From assembly GCA_036381515.1 (NCBI GenBank), contig DASVCR010000054.1, positions 13,523 to 77,522 of the forward strand: a stretch of 64,000 bases of DNA, in the 5' to 3' direction. The translations under genes and the position numbers were made by a program. The DNA comes from ZC4RG20 sp036381515. Lineage in GTDB: Bacteria; Pseudomonadota; Gammaproteobacteria; Steroidobacterales; Rariloculaceae. This document shows, piece after piece, positions 40,706 to 48,925 of the stretch; the first letter of the stretch is position 1, and each line of letters starts with the position of its first letter. The notes under the pieces were generated by a model that worked only from the letters and a program-made list of their open reading frames with translations, ran no database searches and was not told the origin of the DNA.

Positions 40706-41674
40706 TCAGGCAGCTCTGCCGCGCGGAGTACGGCGCGCTGCCAGTGCGCCGCTGACGGAAACGGCCCGAGCGCCCCGATGGAAGAGGGTGAGGCCAAGTG
40801 CCGCGAGCGTGCCTGCCAGCGCCAGGTTGGGCGGCGGCGCTTCGCCCATCAGACCGACGGCGATCAAGGTGCCCACCAGCGCCGCCACCGTGCCGATCTG
40901 GCTGAGGTAGACCGGCCCCGCCAGCCTCTGCAGAACGAAGAAGAAGACATACTGGATCGCGAACACTGCGATCTCGAGCAGTAGCAGTCGGCCTACCGCC
41001 GCGGATCCAAGGAGCGCCTGCATCTGCCCCGACTCGGTGATCAGCGCAAAGGGCAGCAGCGTCAGCGCTCCGCCAAACAGCATGAGCGCGGCCAGGAATA
41101 CCGGCGAGGTGCCGCTCGGCCAGCGCAGAGTGCGATAGATGTTGCCGACGGCGAGCATCACCGGAATGGCGAGCACCAGGACCGCCCATCCCTGGGCACC
41201 ATCCGCGCCCCGGGCCTTGGCGGCGGCAAGCAACACCCCGCCGCCCAGTCCCAGCAATACGCCGAGCAGCCGCACCATGCGTAGCCGCTCCAGCTGCAGC
41301 AGGACAGCCAGCAGCCAGGTGACGAGAATGGGGAAGGCGAAGCTGAGCGCGATGAAGCCGGCGCCGACATGACGCACGGCCAGGAAGGCGAGCGCGTTGG
41401 GTAGCGCGAAGAGGACGCCGGAGACCGCCGCATATTCCAGGGTGCGACGGGTCAGCGGCATGGGGTGATCCTGCAGCGCCGCGGTGCCCGTGAGCACGCA
41501 CGCGGCGCCCGCCATCGCCGCCATCAGAAAGCTGAGCCGCGGTGCGGTTGCCTGATCAGCTAGCTTCGCGATGACCAGCGACAGCGCCAGCAGGGTGCCG
41601 ACCACCAACAGGCAGCCGAATGCGCACCACGCTGTCCGGTTCGTGTCCTTGCGTGACGTTGCCGCTCTCGCCAT
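40706..41674 (-). CDS. EamA/DMT-family transporter
   Basis: Drug/metabolite transporter of 322 aa with about ten hydrophobic segments in two EamA halves, for example LSFLMAAMAGAACVLTGTAA and VYLSQIGTVAALVGTLIAVG. The last helix is followed by a basic tail. Substrate unknown. Transcribed toward the nitroreductase gene (48-bp gap), with a MarR regulator divergent across 74 bp. Confidence 0.88.
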   Translation of the reverse strand: MARAATSRKDTNRTAWCAFGCLLVVGTLLALSLVIAKLADQATAPRLSFLMAAMAGAACVLTGTAALQDHPMPLTRRTLEYAAVSGVLFALPNALAFLAVRHVGAGFIALSFAFPILVTWLLAVLLQLERLRMVRLLGVLLGLGGGVLLAAAKARGADGAQGWAVLVLAIPVMLAVGNIYRTLRWPSGTSPVFLAALMLFGGALTLLPFALITESGQMQALLGSAAVGRLLLLEIAVFAIQYVFFFVLQRLAGPVYLSQIGTVAALVGTLIAVGLMGEAPPPNLALAGTLAALGLTLFHRGARAVSVSGALAARRTPRGRAA

Positions 41675-41748
41675 GATCGGTGCCTTGGCCTCAACAAAAT
41701 AAGCGCCAAGAATCTTACTGAAAAGTATCTTTACGTCAAGAGATCTCC

Positions 41749-42228
41749 ATGAACAGAGTCAAGCAGGCTGTTGCCCAGTGGCGGAGGGAATTGCCCGAGC
41801 TCGATGTGCTGCCGATGGAGGTTGTCGGCAGCCTCGTCCATGCCGCGCGGCTGATCGTCCGCACCCATCTCGAGCCGTTCTTTCAGAGCCATGGCCTGCA
41901 GCAGGGTGAGTTCGACGTCCTTGCGACGCTGCGCCGCGCCGGCGCGCCCTACGCCTTGTCTCCCACGGACCTGTTCGAGGCGCTGATGATCTCTTCGGGC
42001 GGCATGACCAACCGCCTGGACCGGCTGGAGAAGGCCGGCCTGATCGCCCGCTCGCGCAATCCCGAGGACCGGCGGGGCACAATAGTGTCGCTAACCGAAC
42101 GCGGGCTCGAATTGATCAATCGCATCATCCCGCTGCACGTCGAGAATCAAGCCCGCGCCATCGCCGCCCTCAGCCAGACAGAGCAGAAGCAGTTGTGCGA
42201 CTTATTGAGCAAGCTGATCCCTGGGTAG
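41749..42228 (+). CDS. MarR-family transcriptional regulator
   Basis: MarR protein of 159 aa. The winged helix is LQQGEFDVLATLRRAGAPYALSP and on to SSGGMTNRLDRLEKAGLIARSRNPEDRRGTIVSLTERG, with the invariant DRR wing. The 74-bp divergent region to the EamA gene is markedly AT-rich (TCTTACTGAAAAGTATC and surrounding bases) and is the likely operator for both directions. The effector is unknown, but exporter plus nitroreductase targets suggest response to an aromatic or quinone-like toxicant. Confidence 0.9.
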   Translation: MNRVKQAVAQWRRELPELDVLPMEVVGSLVHAARLIVRTHLEPFFQSHGLQQGEFDVLATLRRAGAPYALSPTDLFEALMISSGGMTNRLDRLEKAGLIARSRNPEDRRGTIVSLTERGLELINRIIPLHVENQARAIAALSQTEQKQLCDLLSKLIPG

Positions 42229-42358
42229 AAATCCCTCAGTTGCGACCGCAGGGGACTTGACCGGCATCGGCTCTCTGGGACGGTCCCCGGCGCCGCTGCT
42301 TCTCACCTCCACTGCCGCAGCTCGGCCGGATAGAACTGCTCCCCCTGAAATTAGTTTC

Positions 42359-42377
42359 GATGTCCTTGCCGGACATC
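42359..42377. terminator. small hairpin downstream of the MarR gene
   Basis: A perfect 7-bp inverted repeat GATGTCC/GGACATC with loop TTGCC lies 131 bp after the MarR stop and just before the REP-like element that ends the converging glycosyltransferase remnant. There is no T-run directly after it, so function is uncertain. Confidence 0.35.
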
Positions 42378-42390
42378 TGATCGGGAACAT

Positions 42391-42417
42391 CGTGTCAGAC
42401 GCCATTTTTTCCCGCCG
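42391..42417. repeat. REP-like element at the 3' end of the glycosyltransferase remnant
   Basis: GTGTC-A-GACGC followed by a T-run and CCC repeats the core of the RAYT palindromes, with one G-T wobble. On the minus strand it supplies the last codons and the TGA stop of the converging glycosyltransferase remnant. A single arm is present, not the paired form seen beside the RAYT gene. Confidence 0.6.
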
Positions 42418-43381
42418 ATTCGATCGCGTCGCACGCCGCGCCGATGCCGCTGCGGCTCGCTTTGCGCGCGATCTCCTCGCAGCGCCGCCGCACGTCGTCC
42501 GCGCTGAGCAGCCGTCCGAGCGCGTCCGCAAGCCTTTTCGCGTCGAGGCGATTCGGCATCACGCGGCCGCCGACGCCGAGGCGCACGACGCGCGCGGCAT
42601 GGTCCGGCTGATCGTGGCTGAACGGCACGACGACCTGAGGAATGCCCGCGGCGAGCGCGGCGGCCGTCGTGCCGACGCCGCCGTGATGCACGAGGCCGGC
42701 CACCCGGGGCAGCAGCGTGCCGAGCGGAACGAAGTCGAACCGCTCGACGCCTCGAGGGAGCGTCTTCGGCACCTGCTCCGGAAACCGGGTGAGCAGCATG
42801 CCGCGGAGCCCGAGCCGCTCGCACGCGCCCGCCGCGGCCGTGAAGAAGCGACGGCCGTAACGCATCGCGGAGCCGGGCGTGAAGACGACCGGCGCGTCGC
42901 CCGCATCGAGGAATCGCTCGGCTTCGGGCGGCAGGCCGCTGCCGTCCAAGCCGTCGAACAGCGGAAAATCGCACTGCACGATATTCGCGGGCCAATCGGG
43001 CTGGGGGTGCGCGAACCACTCGGGAAACATCGCGAGATTCAGGAGCGGCGAGTAGAGCGCGTTCAGGAAAATTCTGTCGATCGGCGGCAGGCCGAGGCGT
43101 GCTCGTATCGCGTTGACGTGCGGCGCCGATGCCGGGTCGAGCATCATGCGATCGACGAGCCGCCACAGCGCCCGCTTCAGGACGCGGGGCAGGAACGACC
43201 AGTTCACGGTGCCGTACGTGACCGGGAGCTCGTACGTCGTGCGCAGCATGGACGGCTGCAGATGCACGCGAACGATCTTGAGCCCGGTCTTCTCCGCGAT
43301 CGCATGCGAGACGAATTCGAGCCCGTGCGCGGACCGCGCACGAGGGTCTCGGCTCGCCGGCAGGCATCGTGCCGTGGACGA
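42395..43381 (-). pseudogene. 5'-truncated UGT/MGT-like glycosyltransferase
   Basis: The longest frame with a normal start runs from GTG 43267 (290 aa), but recognisable coding continues upstream to a TGA at 43384 (DPRARSAHGLEFVSHAIAEK, with KTGLKIVRV). This is the middle of a GT1 N-terminal domain, so about the first 90-100 residues are missing. The C-terminal domain is good: VVFTPGSAMRYGRRFF, the acceptor/donor motif GLVHHGGVGTTAAALAAGIPQVVVPFSHDQPDHA. Intact family members are about 400-430 aa and glycosylate lipids or small molecules. The product may be inactive. The 3' end lies in a REP-like element. Confidence 0.65.
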
Positions 43382-43464
43382 TCATCCGGCTCGGCGGACA
43401 GGTTTGCCGGAAGTAGAGTAGCCTGCACGATGCAGTGCAGGTGAGCAGGGCGGGGAGGAGCCCG

Positions 43465-44985
43465 ATGACGAAGCAAGCGGCCCCCGACGCGCCGACCGGC
43501 GCGCGACGCGGCAGCGACGTGCTCGAGCGGTTGCGCGAGCGGCCGCCGGCGCTTTGGTATCGCGGCGAGAGGGTGCTCGACGTCACCGTGCACCCGGCCT
43601 TCGCACGCGGTGTGTCGACGCTCGCCGAGCTCTACGATCTGCAGTGGCAGCACGCGGACGTCTGCCTTTTCGACTCGCCGACGTCGGGGCGTAAGGTCGG
43701 CCGGTCCTTCCAGATGCCGCGGACTCACGAAGAGCTCCGCACGATCAGCCGCGCGATGAAGACATGGGCCGATCATACGTACGGGATGATGGGCCGCTCG
43801 CCGGATTACCTGAATCGTGCGATCACGGCCTACGCCGCCGGCGCGTCGTTTCTGGCCGAGGCCGATCCTCGCTTCGGCGCTAACGCTCTGCGTTACCACG
43901 CGCACGTGCGCGAGCGGGATCTTTCGCTCACGCACACGCTGATCCCGCCGCAGGCGAATCGGGCCGTCGGGCCCGCGGGACAGGCGGATCCGTTCCTCGC
44001 CGCGCGCGTGAAGGAGGAGACGGATGCGGGTCTCGTGATCCGCGGCTGCCGCATGCTCGCGACGTTGCCGATCGCGGACGAGATCATGGTGTTCCCGTCG
44101 ACGCTGCTCCAGGGCGGCGACGAGGACGCGCCGTACGCGTTCGGCTTCTTGATCCCGAGCGATACGCCGGGGCTCAAGTTCATCTGCCGCGAGAGCGTCG
44201 ACTACGGGCGCTCTCATTTCGACCATCCGCTCGGCTCGCGTTTCGAGGAGATGGACGCCGTCGTGATCTTCGACGACGTGCGCGTCCCGTGGGAGAACGT
44301 GCTGCTCTATCGCGATGTCGAGCGCTGCAACCGTGCGTTCGGGCGCACGGGCGCGGTCGTGCACATGGCGCACCAAGTCGCGGTCAAGAACGTCGCGAAG
44401 TGCGAGTTCGTGCTCGGGCTCGCGTATTTGCTCGTCGATACGATCGGCGTCGAGCGCTTCCAGCATATACACGAGAAGCTCGCCGAAATCTGGGTGAACC
44501 TCGAGACGATGAAGGCGCTTCTGCGCACCGCCGAGGCGGACGCGTCGCTCGACGAGTGGGGAGTGATGCGGCCGGCGTGGAATCCGCTCGACGCCGCGCG
44601 CAATCTGTTTCCGCGCCTTTATCCGCGCATGATCGAGATCATTCAGCAGATCGGCGCGAGCGGACTCGTCGCGATGCCGACCGAGCAGGACCTTAAGGGC
44701 CCGCTGGCCGACGATATCCGCCACTACTATCAGGCCGCACGGGCGGACGCCTTCGATCGCATTCCGCTCTTTCGCCTCGCGTGGGACGTCTCGATGTCCG
44801 CGTTCGGCTCACGTCAGGTGCTTTATGAGCGGTTCTTCTTCGGCGATCCGGTGCGCATGGCGGGCGCGCTCGTCGTGAATCACGATGCGGAGCTCCGCGC
44901 CCTCGCGGAGCGCGTGCGCGAGCTCGTCCGCCGCGGGCGCGACGAAGCGTTCGCGGACGTTTCTCGGTCACCGGAGGAAGGCTGA
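43465..44985 (+). CDS. 4-hydroxyphenylacetate 3-hydroxylase (HpaB) family flavin monooxygenase
   Basis: FADH2-utilising monooxygenase-type protein of 506 aa from ATG 43465, which has GGGGAGGAG upstream. Family segments are LRERPPALWYRGERVLDVTVHP, the flavin-site region HTLIPPQANRAVG, FDHPLGSRFEEMDAVVIFDDVRVPWENV and the C-terminal helix region ending FFFGDPVRMAGAL. HpaB-type enzymes ortho-hydroxylate phenols with flavin supplied by a separate reductase (HpaC), which is not present here; some relatives are dehydratases. Substrate undefined. No operon partner is visible. Confidence 0.88.
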   Translation: MTKQAAPDAPTGARRGSDVLERLRERPPALWYRGERVLDVTVHPAFARGVSTLAELYDLQWQHADVCLFDSPTSGRKVGRSFQMPRTHEELRTISRAMKTWADHTYGMMGRSPDYLNRAITAYAAGASFLAEADPRFGANALRYHAHVRERDLSLTHTLIPPQANRAVGPAGQADPFLAARVKEETDAGLVIRGCRMLATLPIADEIMVFPSTLLQGGDEDAPYAFGFLIPSDTPGLKFICRESVDYGRSHFDHPLGSRFEEMDAVVIFDDVRVPWENVLLYRDVERCNRAFGRTGAVVHMAHQVAVKNVAKCEFVLGLAYLLVDTIGVERFQHIHEKLAEIWVNLETMKALLRTAEADASLDEWGVMRPAWNPLDAARNLFPRLYPRMIEIIQQIGASGLVAMPTEQDLKGPLADDIRHYYQAARADAFDRIPLFRLAWDVSMSAFGSRQVLYERFFFGDPVRMAGALVVNHDAELRALAERVRELVRRGRDEAFADVSRSPEEG

Positions 44986-45389
44986 TGGATCGTCCCGAGT
45001 GCGGCCGCGACGGGAAGCGCACAACGAGCTCGCACGTCAGCACGTAGACGAGCTCGTCCTCTTTTGGGCTGGACCGGGCCCCGGAGGAACCGTCTCCAGG
45101 TTCACGCCGAACCGCGTGAGTCCCGCCGACGTGCCGAGCTGGGGCTCGGCGGGTCTTGCATGGTGCGTCGTTCGTCGCGCGTCGCGGCGGCGTCGATGCG
45201 ATGGAAGTTTCATTCTCCGCGACCGCCCGGACCGGGTCCACGAGATTCATGGAGACCCTGTGACCACGGCAGTCGGCCGCGGGCCTCCGCGACGGCTGGC
45301 TCGACATCTTCGGCTCGACGCTTCCGCGGAGGTGTTTCTGAAACGATTCTCGTTTCGGAAACGCTTCCGCGGAAGCGCTCTTCGCCAGG
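44986..45389. other. 404-bp stretch without a recognisable gene
   Basis: No frame in this stretch resembles a protein by composition or motif. Its only structured element is the long hairpin at 45320-45376. Together with the small frame at 45390 and the permease fragment at 45592-45843, it looks like remnant DNA between the HpaB-family gene and the EamA gene. Confidence 0.5.
45320..45376 (+). repeat. 27-bp hairpin built from two GTTTC-N-GAAAC palindromes
   Basis: Arms 45320-45346 and 45350-45376 match at 24 of 27 positions around loop TTC. The three differences are all G-T or T-G, so an RNA copied from the plus strand would pair along the full stem with three G-U pairs, while the minus-strand RNA would have A-C mismatches. 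The arms contain GTTTC-T-GAAAC (45334-45344) and GTTTC-G-GAAAC (45352-45362), the same paired architecture as the RAYT-flanking elements. Confidence 0.8.
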
Positions 45390-45575
45390 ATGTCGGTGAA
45401 GCCTCGCTCCTACATCTTCATGCCGCGGCCGAATCCCGTGCAGGAAGCGATCCTGCAATCGTGGGGCGTGATGCCGATCGTCGGCGAAGGGCGCGACGAG
45501 GAAGAGGCGCTGCTCGTGTTTCTGACCCGTCTTGCCGAGGCAGCCGGCGTCCGCCGCCGCGTGTGCCGTCTTTGA
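45390..45575 (+). CDS. small hypothetical protein (uncertain)
   Basis: Open frame of 61 codons from ATG with high third-position GC. The product starts MSVKPRSYIFMPRPNPVQEA and contains SWGVMPIVGEGRDEEEALLVFL. The composition is balanced and protein-like, but I recognise no family and see no ribosome-binding site. It may be a fragment of a larger lost gene. It stands 13 bp after the long hairpin. Confidence 0.35.
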   Translation: MSVKPRSYIFMPRPNPVQEAILQSWGVMPIVGEGRDEEEALLVFLTRLAEAAGVRRRVCRL

Positions 45576-45591
45576 GGGGCGCGTTCGGGTC

Positions 45592-45843
45592 CGCTCGGCT
45601 CACGCTCGACGCCGGCAAGACCGATGGGAGATCGGTCGTCCGCTTCGGGGTGCTGGCTGCGCAGGCGCTGCACCAGCGCCGTGAGCTCGGCCTCCGCCGC
45701 CTCCACGGACTCTCCGGGAGCGAGGCGTGCATAGGCATCGAACGCGTTGCCCGTGTAAGCGGCGGGCTCGAGCTCCTGCCGGGAAAGGGGGAGCCAGGCT
45801 TCCGCATCGTGTCCCGCGGCCGGACAACCGGTCCCGACCTCGG
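45592..45843 (-). pseudogene. fragment of an ADOP/MacB-type permease (periplasmic domain)
   Basis: On the minus strand the frame reads PAAGHDAEAWLPLSRQELEP, then FDAYARLAPGESVEAAEAEL and LVQRLRSQHPEADDRSP, a clear match by pattern to the MacB-type periplasmic core domain (DAEAWVPLS ... GRLAPGVSLEAARAEL ... LEAAYPE). It has no start and none of the membrane segments. Together with 33001-33753 this is the second decayed orphan permease in the window. Confidence 0.65.
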
Positions 45844-45857
45844 GAACGAGGCAGGTG

Positions 45858-46799
45858 TCAGTCGGCGACGTGCTTCGCCTCGGCCGTCGCGAGCACCTCC
45901 GTGTGCTCGACCCGCCCCGGCCGCTCGAGCAGCGGGTGCGCGAAGACCGCGCCGAGAATGATCGCGACGCCGACGTAGAAGACGGCGGTCAGCTCCCGCT
46001 GCTCGCCGAGCAGCGGGATCGCGAGGAGGATCGCGTAGACCGGCTCGAGGTTCACGGCGAGCTGCGCGCCGAACGCGGAGATGTGCCGCAGCGCGACGAG
46101 GGACAACGCGAACGGCAGCAGCGTGCACGCGAGCGCGAGGGTCACGAGCAGCGCCGCGTCGCGCGCGCCCGGCAGCACGAACGGGTCGCTCGCGAGCTGC
46201 GGGAAGATCCGGCCGAGCAGCGGCGACAGCACGCCGAGCGCGACCGCGCCGGCGCCGAGCTCGAGCGCGGTCACGGCGAGCGGGTCCGCGTGCGCGACGA
46301 GCCGCTTGTTCAGCGAGCCGAACACCGCGACGAGGAGCGCGGATAGCGTGCCGACGGCGATGCCGACGCGCATGCCCTCCTGCACGCCGCCGACGACGAG
46401 CGCGACGCCGGGGACGATCAGGATACCGAGCGCGAGGTCGCGCAACGAGAACCGCGCGCCGGCGACGCGCGGCTCGACGATCGCGACGAACGCCGTCGCG
46501 AGCGCCATGCACGTCGCCGCCACCGATGCGTTCGCGAGCTTGACCGCGCCATAGAACGTGAGCCAGTGCAGCGCCACGAGCACGCCGATGCCGGCGTACG
46601 CGGCGGCGAGCCGCACCGAAAGCGTCGAGAGCGCGCGCCAGACGCGCGGCACGAGCGCGAGGGCGGCGACGACGATCGTCATGCGCCACAGCACGAGCGG
46701 CAGCGCCGCGAGGCTGATCAGCTTGCCGAGGATCGCCGTGAAGCCCCAGAGCACGACGCAGACGTGGATCTGCACCCTGGCTTTCGCGAGCGGCGTCAT
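45858..46799 (-). CDS. EamA/DMT-family transporter
   Basis: Transporter of 313 aa with ten hydrophobic helices, starting MTPLAKARVQIHVCVVLWGFTAILGKL. Conserved EamA elements are LHWLTFYGAVKLANASVAATC and the second-half LVALRHISAFGAQLAVNLEPVYAILLAIPLLGE (E in the end motif). The C-terminal tail is hydrophilic. Substrate unknown, possibly amino acids. It is transcribed in the same direction as dapD, whose stop lies 162 bp upstream, so read-through from dapD is possible. Confidence 0.9.
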   Translation of the reverse strand: MTPLAKARVQIHVCVVLWGFTAILGKLISLAALPLVLWRMTIVVAALALVPRVWRALSTLSVRLAAAYAGIGVLVALHWLTFYGAVKLANASVAATCMALATAFVAIVEPRVAGARFSLRDLALGILIVPGVALVVGGVQEGMRVGIAVGTLSALLVAVFGSLNKRLVAHADPLAVTALELGAGAVALGVLSPLLGRIFPQLASDPFVLPGARDAALLVTLALACTLLPFALSLVALRHISAFGAQLAVNLEPVYAILLAIPLLGEQRELTAVFYVGVAIILGAVFAHPLLERPGRVEHTEVLATAEAKHVAD

Positions 46800-46961
46800 G
46801 CTCTCGATTGACTTCTGCTCTTTGATCCTGCGGGCCGGGAGCCGCGCTCGAAGCGCTCTTCCCCGTTCGTGCCGACGGCTCCAAGTCGCCGATGCGGCTT
46901 CGTCGAGGATGTGAGCTCGGTCGAGCAGCCGTTCGGTGCCGTTCGCGAGTCGGACGGGCGC

Positions 46962-47786
<825 letters not shown>

Positions 47787-48132
47787 GGCTCACCTCGCTC
47801 TCCGTCCTGGAGGCGTGACTTTAGCGCATCGCGCCGAAAAGTGGGGCGCTCGATGTAATGCGCCGAATGCGGCTTCCGCATGGACATCGGTGTCGAGTGC
47901 GCGCCGCAGACTCGTAGTCGCCACCATCTTGCGCCACTTCCGGAACGGTCTTATTGTCGGGTTTCCTTCGAAAGCACCCTTCGACTCACGATCCGGCTTT
48001 CGCGAGACGCCTTCGGTCGGGAAGCCGGGGGGGTCGGCTTTTTGCTTTTCAACTCTGCTTTCTCAACTCTGCTCTTCTTCATTGCCTTTCGTCACTGCCT
48101 TTCATCATCAAAATTTGTGGGAGGGACTAGTG
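47787..48132 (+). other. 346-bp divergent region dapD / HbpS-like gene
   Basis: No gene seen. It contains an inverted repeat CGAAAGC ... GCTTTCG (about 47969-48003), a terminator-like hairpin at 48022-48043, then a pyrimidine-rich tract with the direct repeat TCAACTCTGCT, and a GGAGGG ribosome-binding site before ATG 48133. The layout suggests a structured leader for the downstream gene. Confidence 0.5.
48022..48043 (+). terminator. intrinsic terminator-like hairpin in the leader of the HbpS-like gene
   Basis: Stem AAGCCG/CGGCTT (48022-48027 with 48035-48040), loop GGGGGGT, with a run of five T (48039-48043) on the plus strand. No plus-strand gene ends nearby, so it sits inside the presumed 5' untranslated region about 90 nt before ATG 48133, the position of an attenuator. 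Confidence 0.5.
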
Positions 48133-48909
48133 ATGTCGGCAACAATAAACAAATCACTGCTCGCGGCCGCGGTTTGCTCGCTCTGCGGGACGCCCGCCTT
48201 CGCACAAAACGGGGCGGATTGCTCGACCTTGCCCGACCACGGGACGCTGAAGTCCGCGCTCGATGCCGCGGTAGCGGCCGAGTCGAGCGGCCTCGACCTC
48301 GATATGTGGGCGACGCTCGTGAACCGGGACGGCGTCGTGTGCGCGGTCGCGTTCTCCGGCTCGAACAGGGGCGCGCAGTGGCCCGGCAGCCGCGTGATCT
48401 CGGCTCAGAAGGCGAATACGGCCAACGCGTTCAGCCTGAACGGCCTCGCGTTGTCGACGGCGAACCTCTACTCCGCCGTGCAGCCCGGCGGGAGCCTGTA
48501 CGGGCTGCAGCACAGCAACCCGGTCGACACCGCTGCGGCTTACCAGGGTCCGCCGACCGACTTCGGCCAGCCCAACGATCCGCTCGTCGGTCACGCGGTC
48601 GGCGGCGTGAACGTCTTCGGCGGCGGCCTCGGGCTCTACGACGGTTCGGGGATCGTCGGCGGTGTCGGCCTGAGCGGTGACACGTCGTGCGCCGACCACA
48701 TGATCGCGTGGCGCGTGCGTGCCAATCTGGGCCTCGACGTGTTCGGCGGAGTCGTGCAGGGCGTCAGCGGCGATCCGGAGCGGCCGGACAACATCGTCTA
48801 TGACGTCGAGCCGAACCCCGACGGCGGGACCGGTGTCAGCGTCAGCGGCTTCGGGCATCCCGAATGTCTGAACACGGGAGATGAAACGACTCTGCCGGCC
48901 GTGCAATAG
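48133..48909 (+). CDS. exported HbpS/GlcG-family heme-binding-like protein
   Basis: Protein of 258 aa with a signal peptide (1-24, PAFAQ). The mature part has the HbpS/GlcG (DUF336) pattern: LKSALDAAVAAESSGLDLDMWATLVNRDGVVCAVAFSGSNRG, then the SRVISAQKANTANAF helix. A Gly-rich segment with GGVNVFGGGLGLYDGSGIVGGVGLSG follows, then CADHMIAWRVRANLGLD. Three further Cys are present. HbpS relatives bind heme or corrinoids extracellularly, some controlling oxidative-stress sensors. The C-terminal extension of about 60 residues is not typical of the family. An attenuator-like hairpin precedes the gene. Confidence 0.82.
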   Translation: MSATINKSLLAAAVCSLCGTPAFAQNGADCSTLPDHGTLKSALDAAVAAESSGLDLDMWATLVNRDGVVCAVAFSGSNRGAQWPGSRVISAQKANTANAFSLNGLALSTANLYSAVQPGGSLYGLQHSNPVDTAAAYQGPPTDFGQPNDPLVGHAVGGVNVFGGGLGLYDGSGIVGGVGLSGDTSCADHMIAWRVRANLGLDVFGGVVQGVSGDPERPDNIVYDVEPNPDGGTGVSVSGFGHPECLNTGDETTLPAVQ

Positions 48910-48925
48910 GCACAATCGGGGCGGA

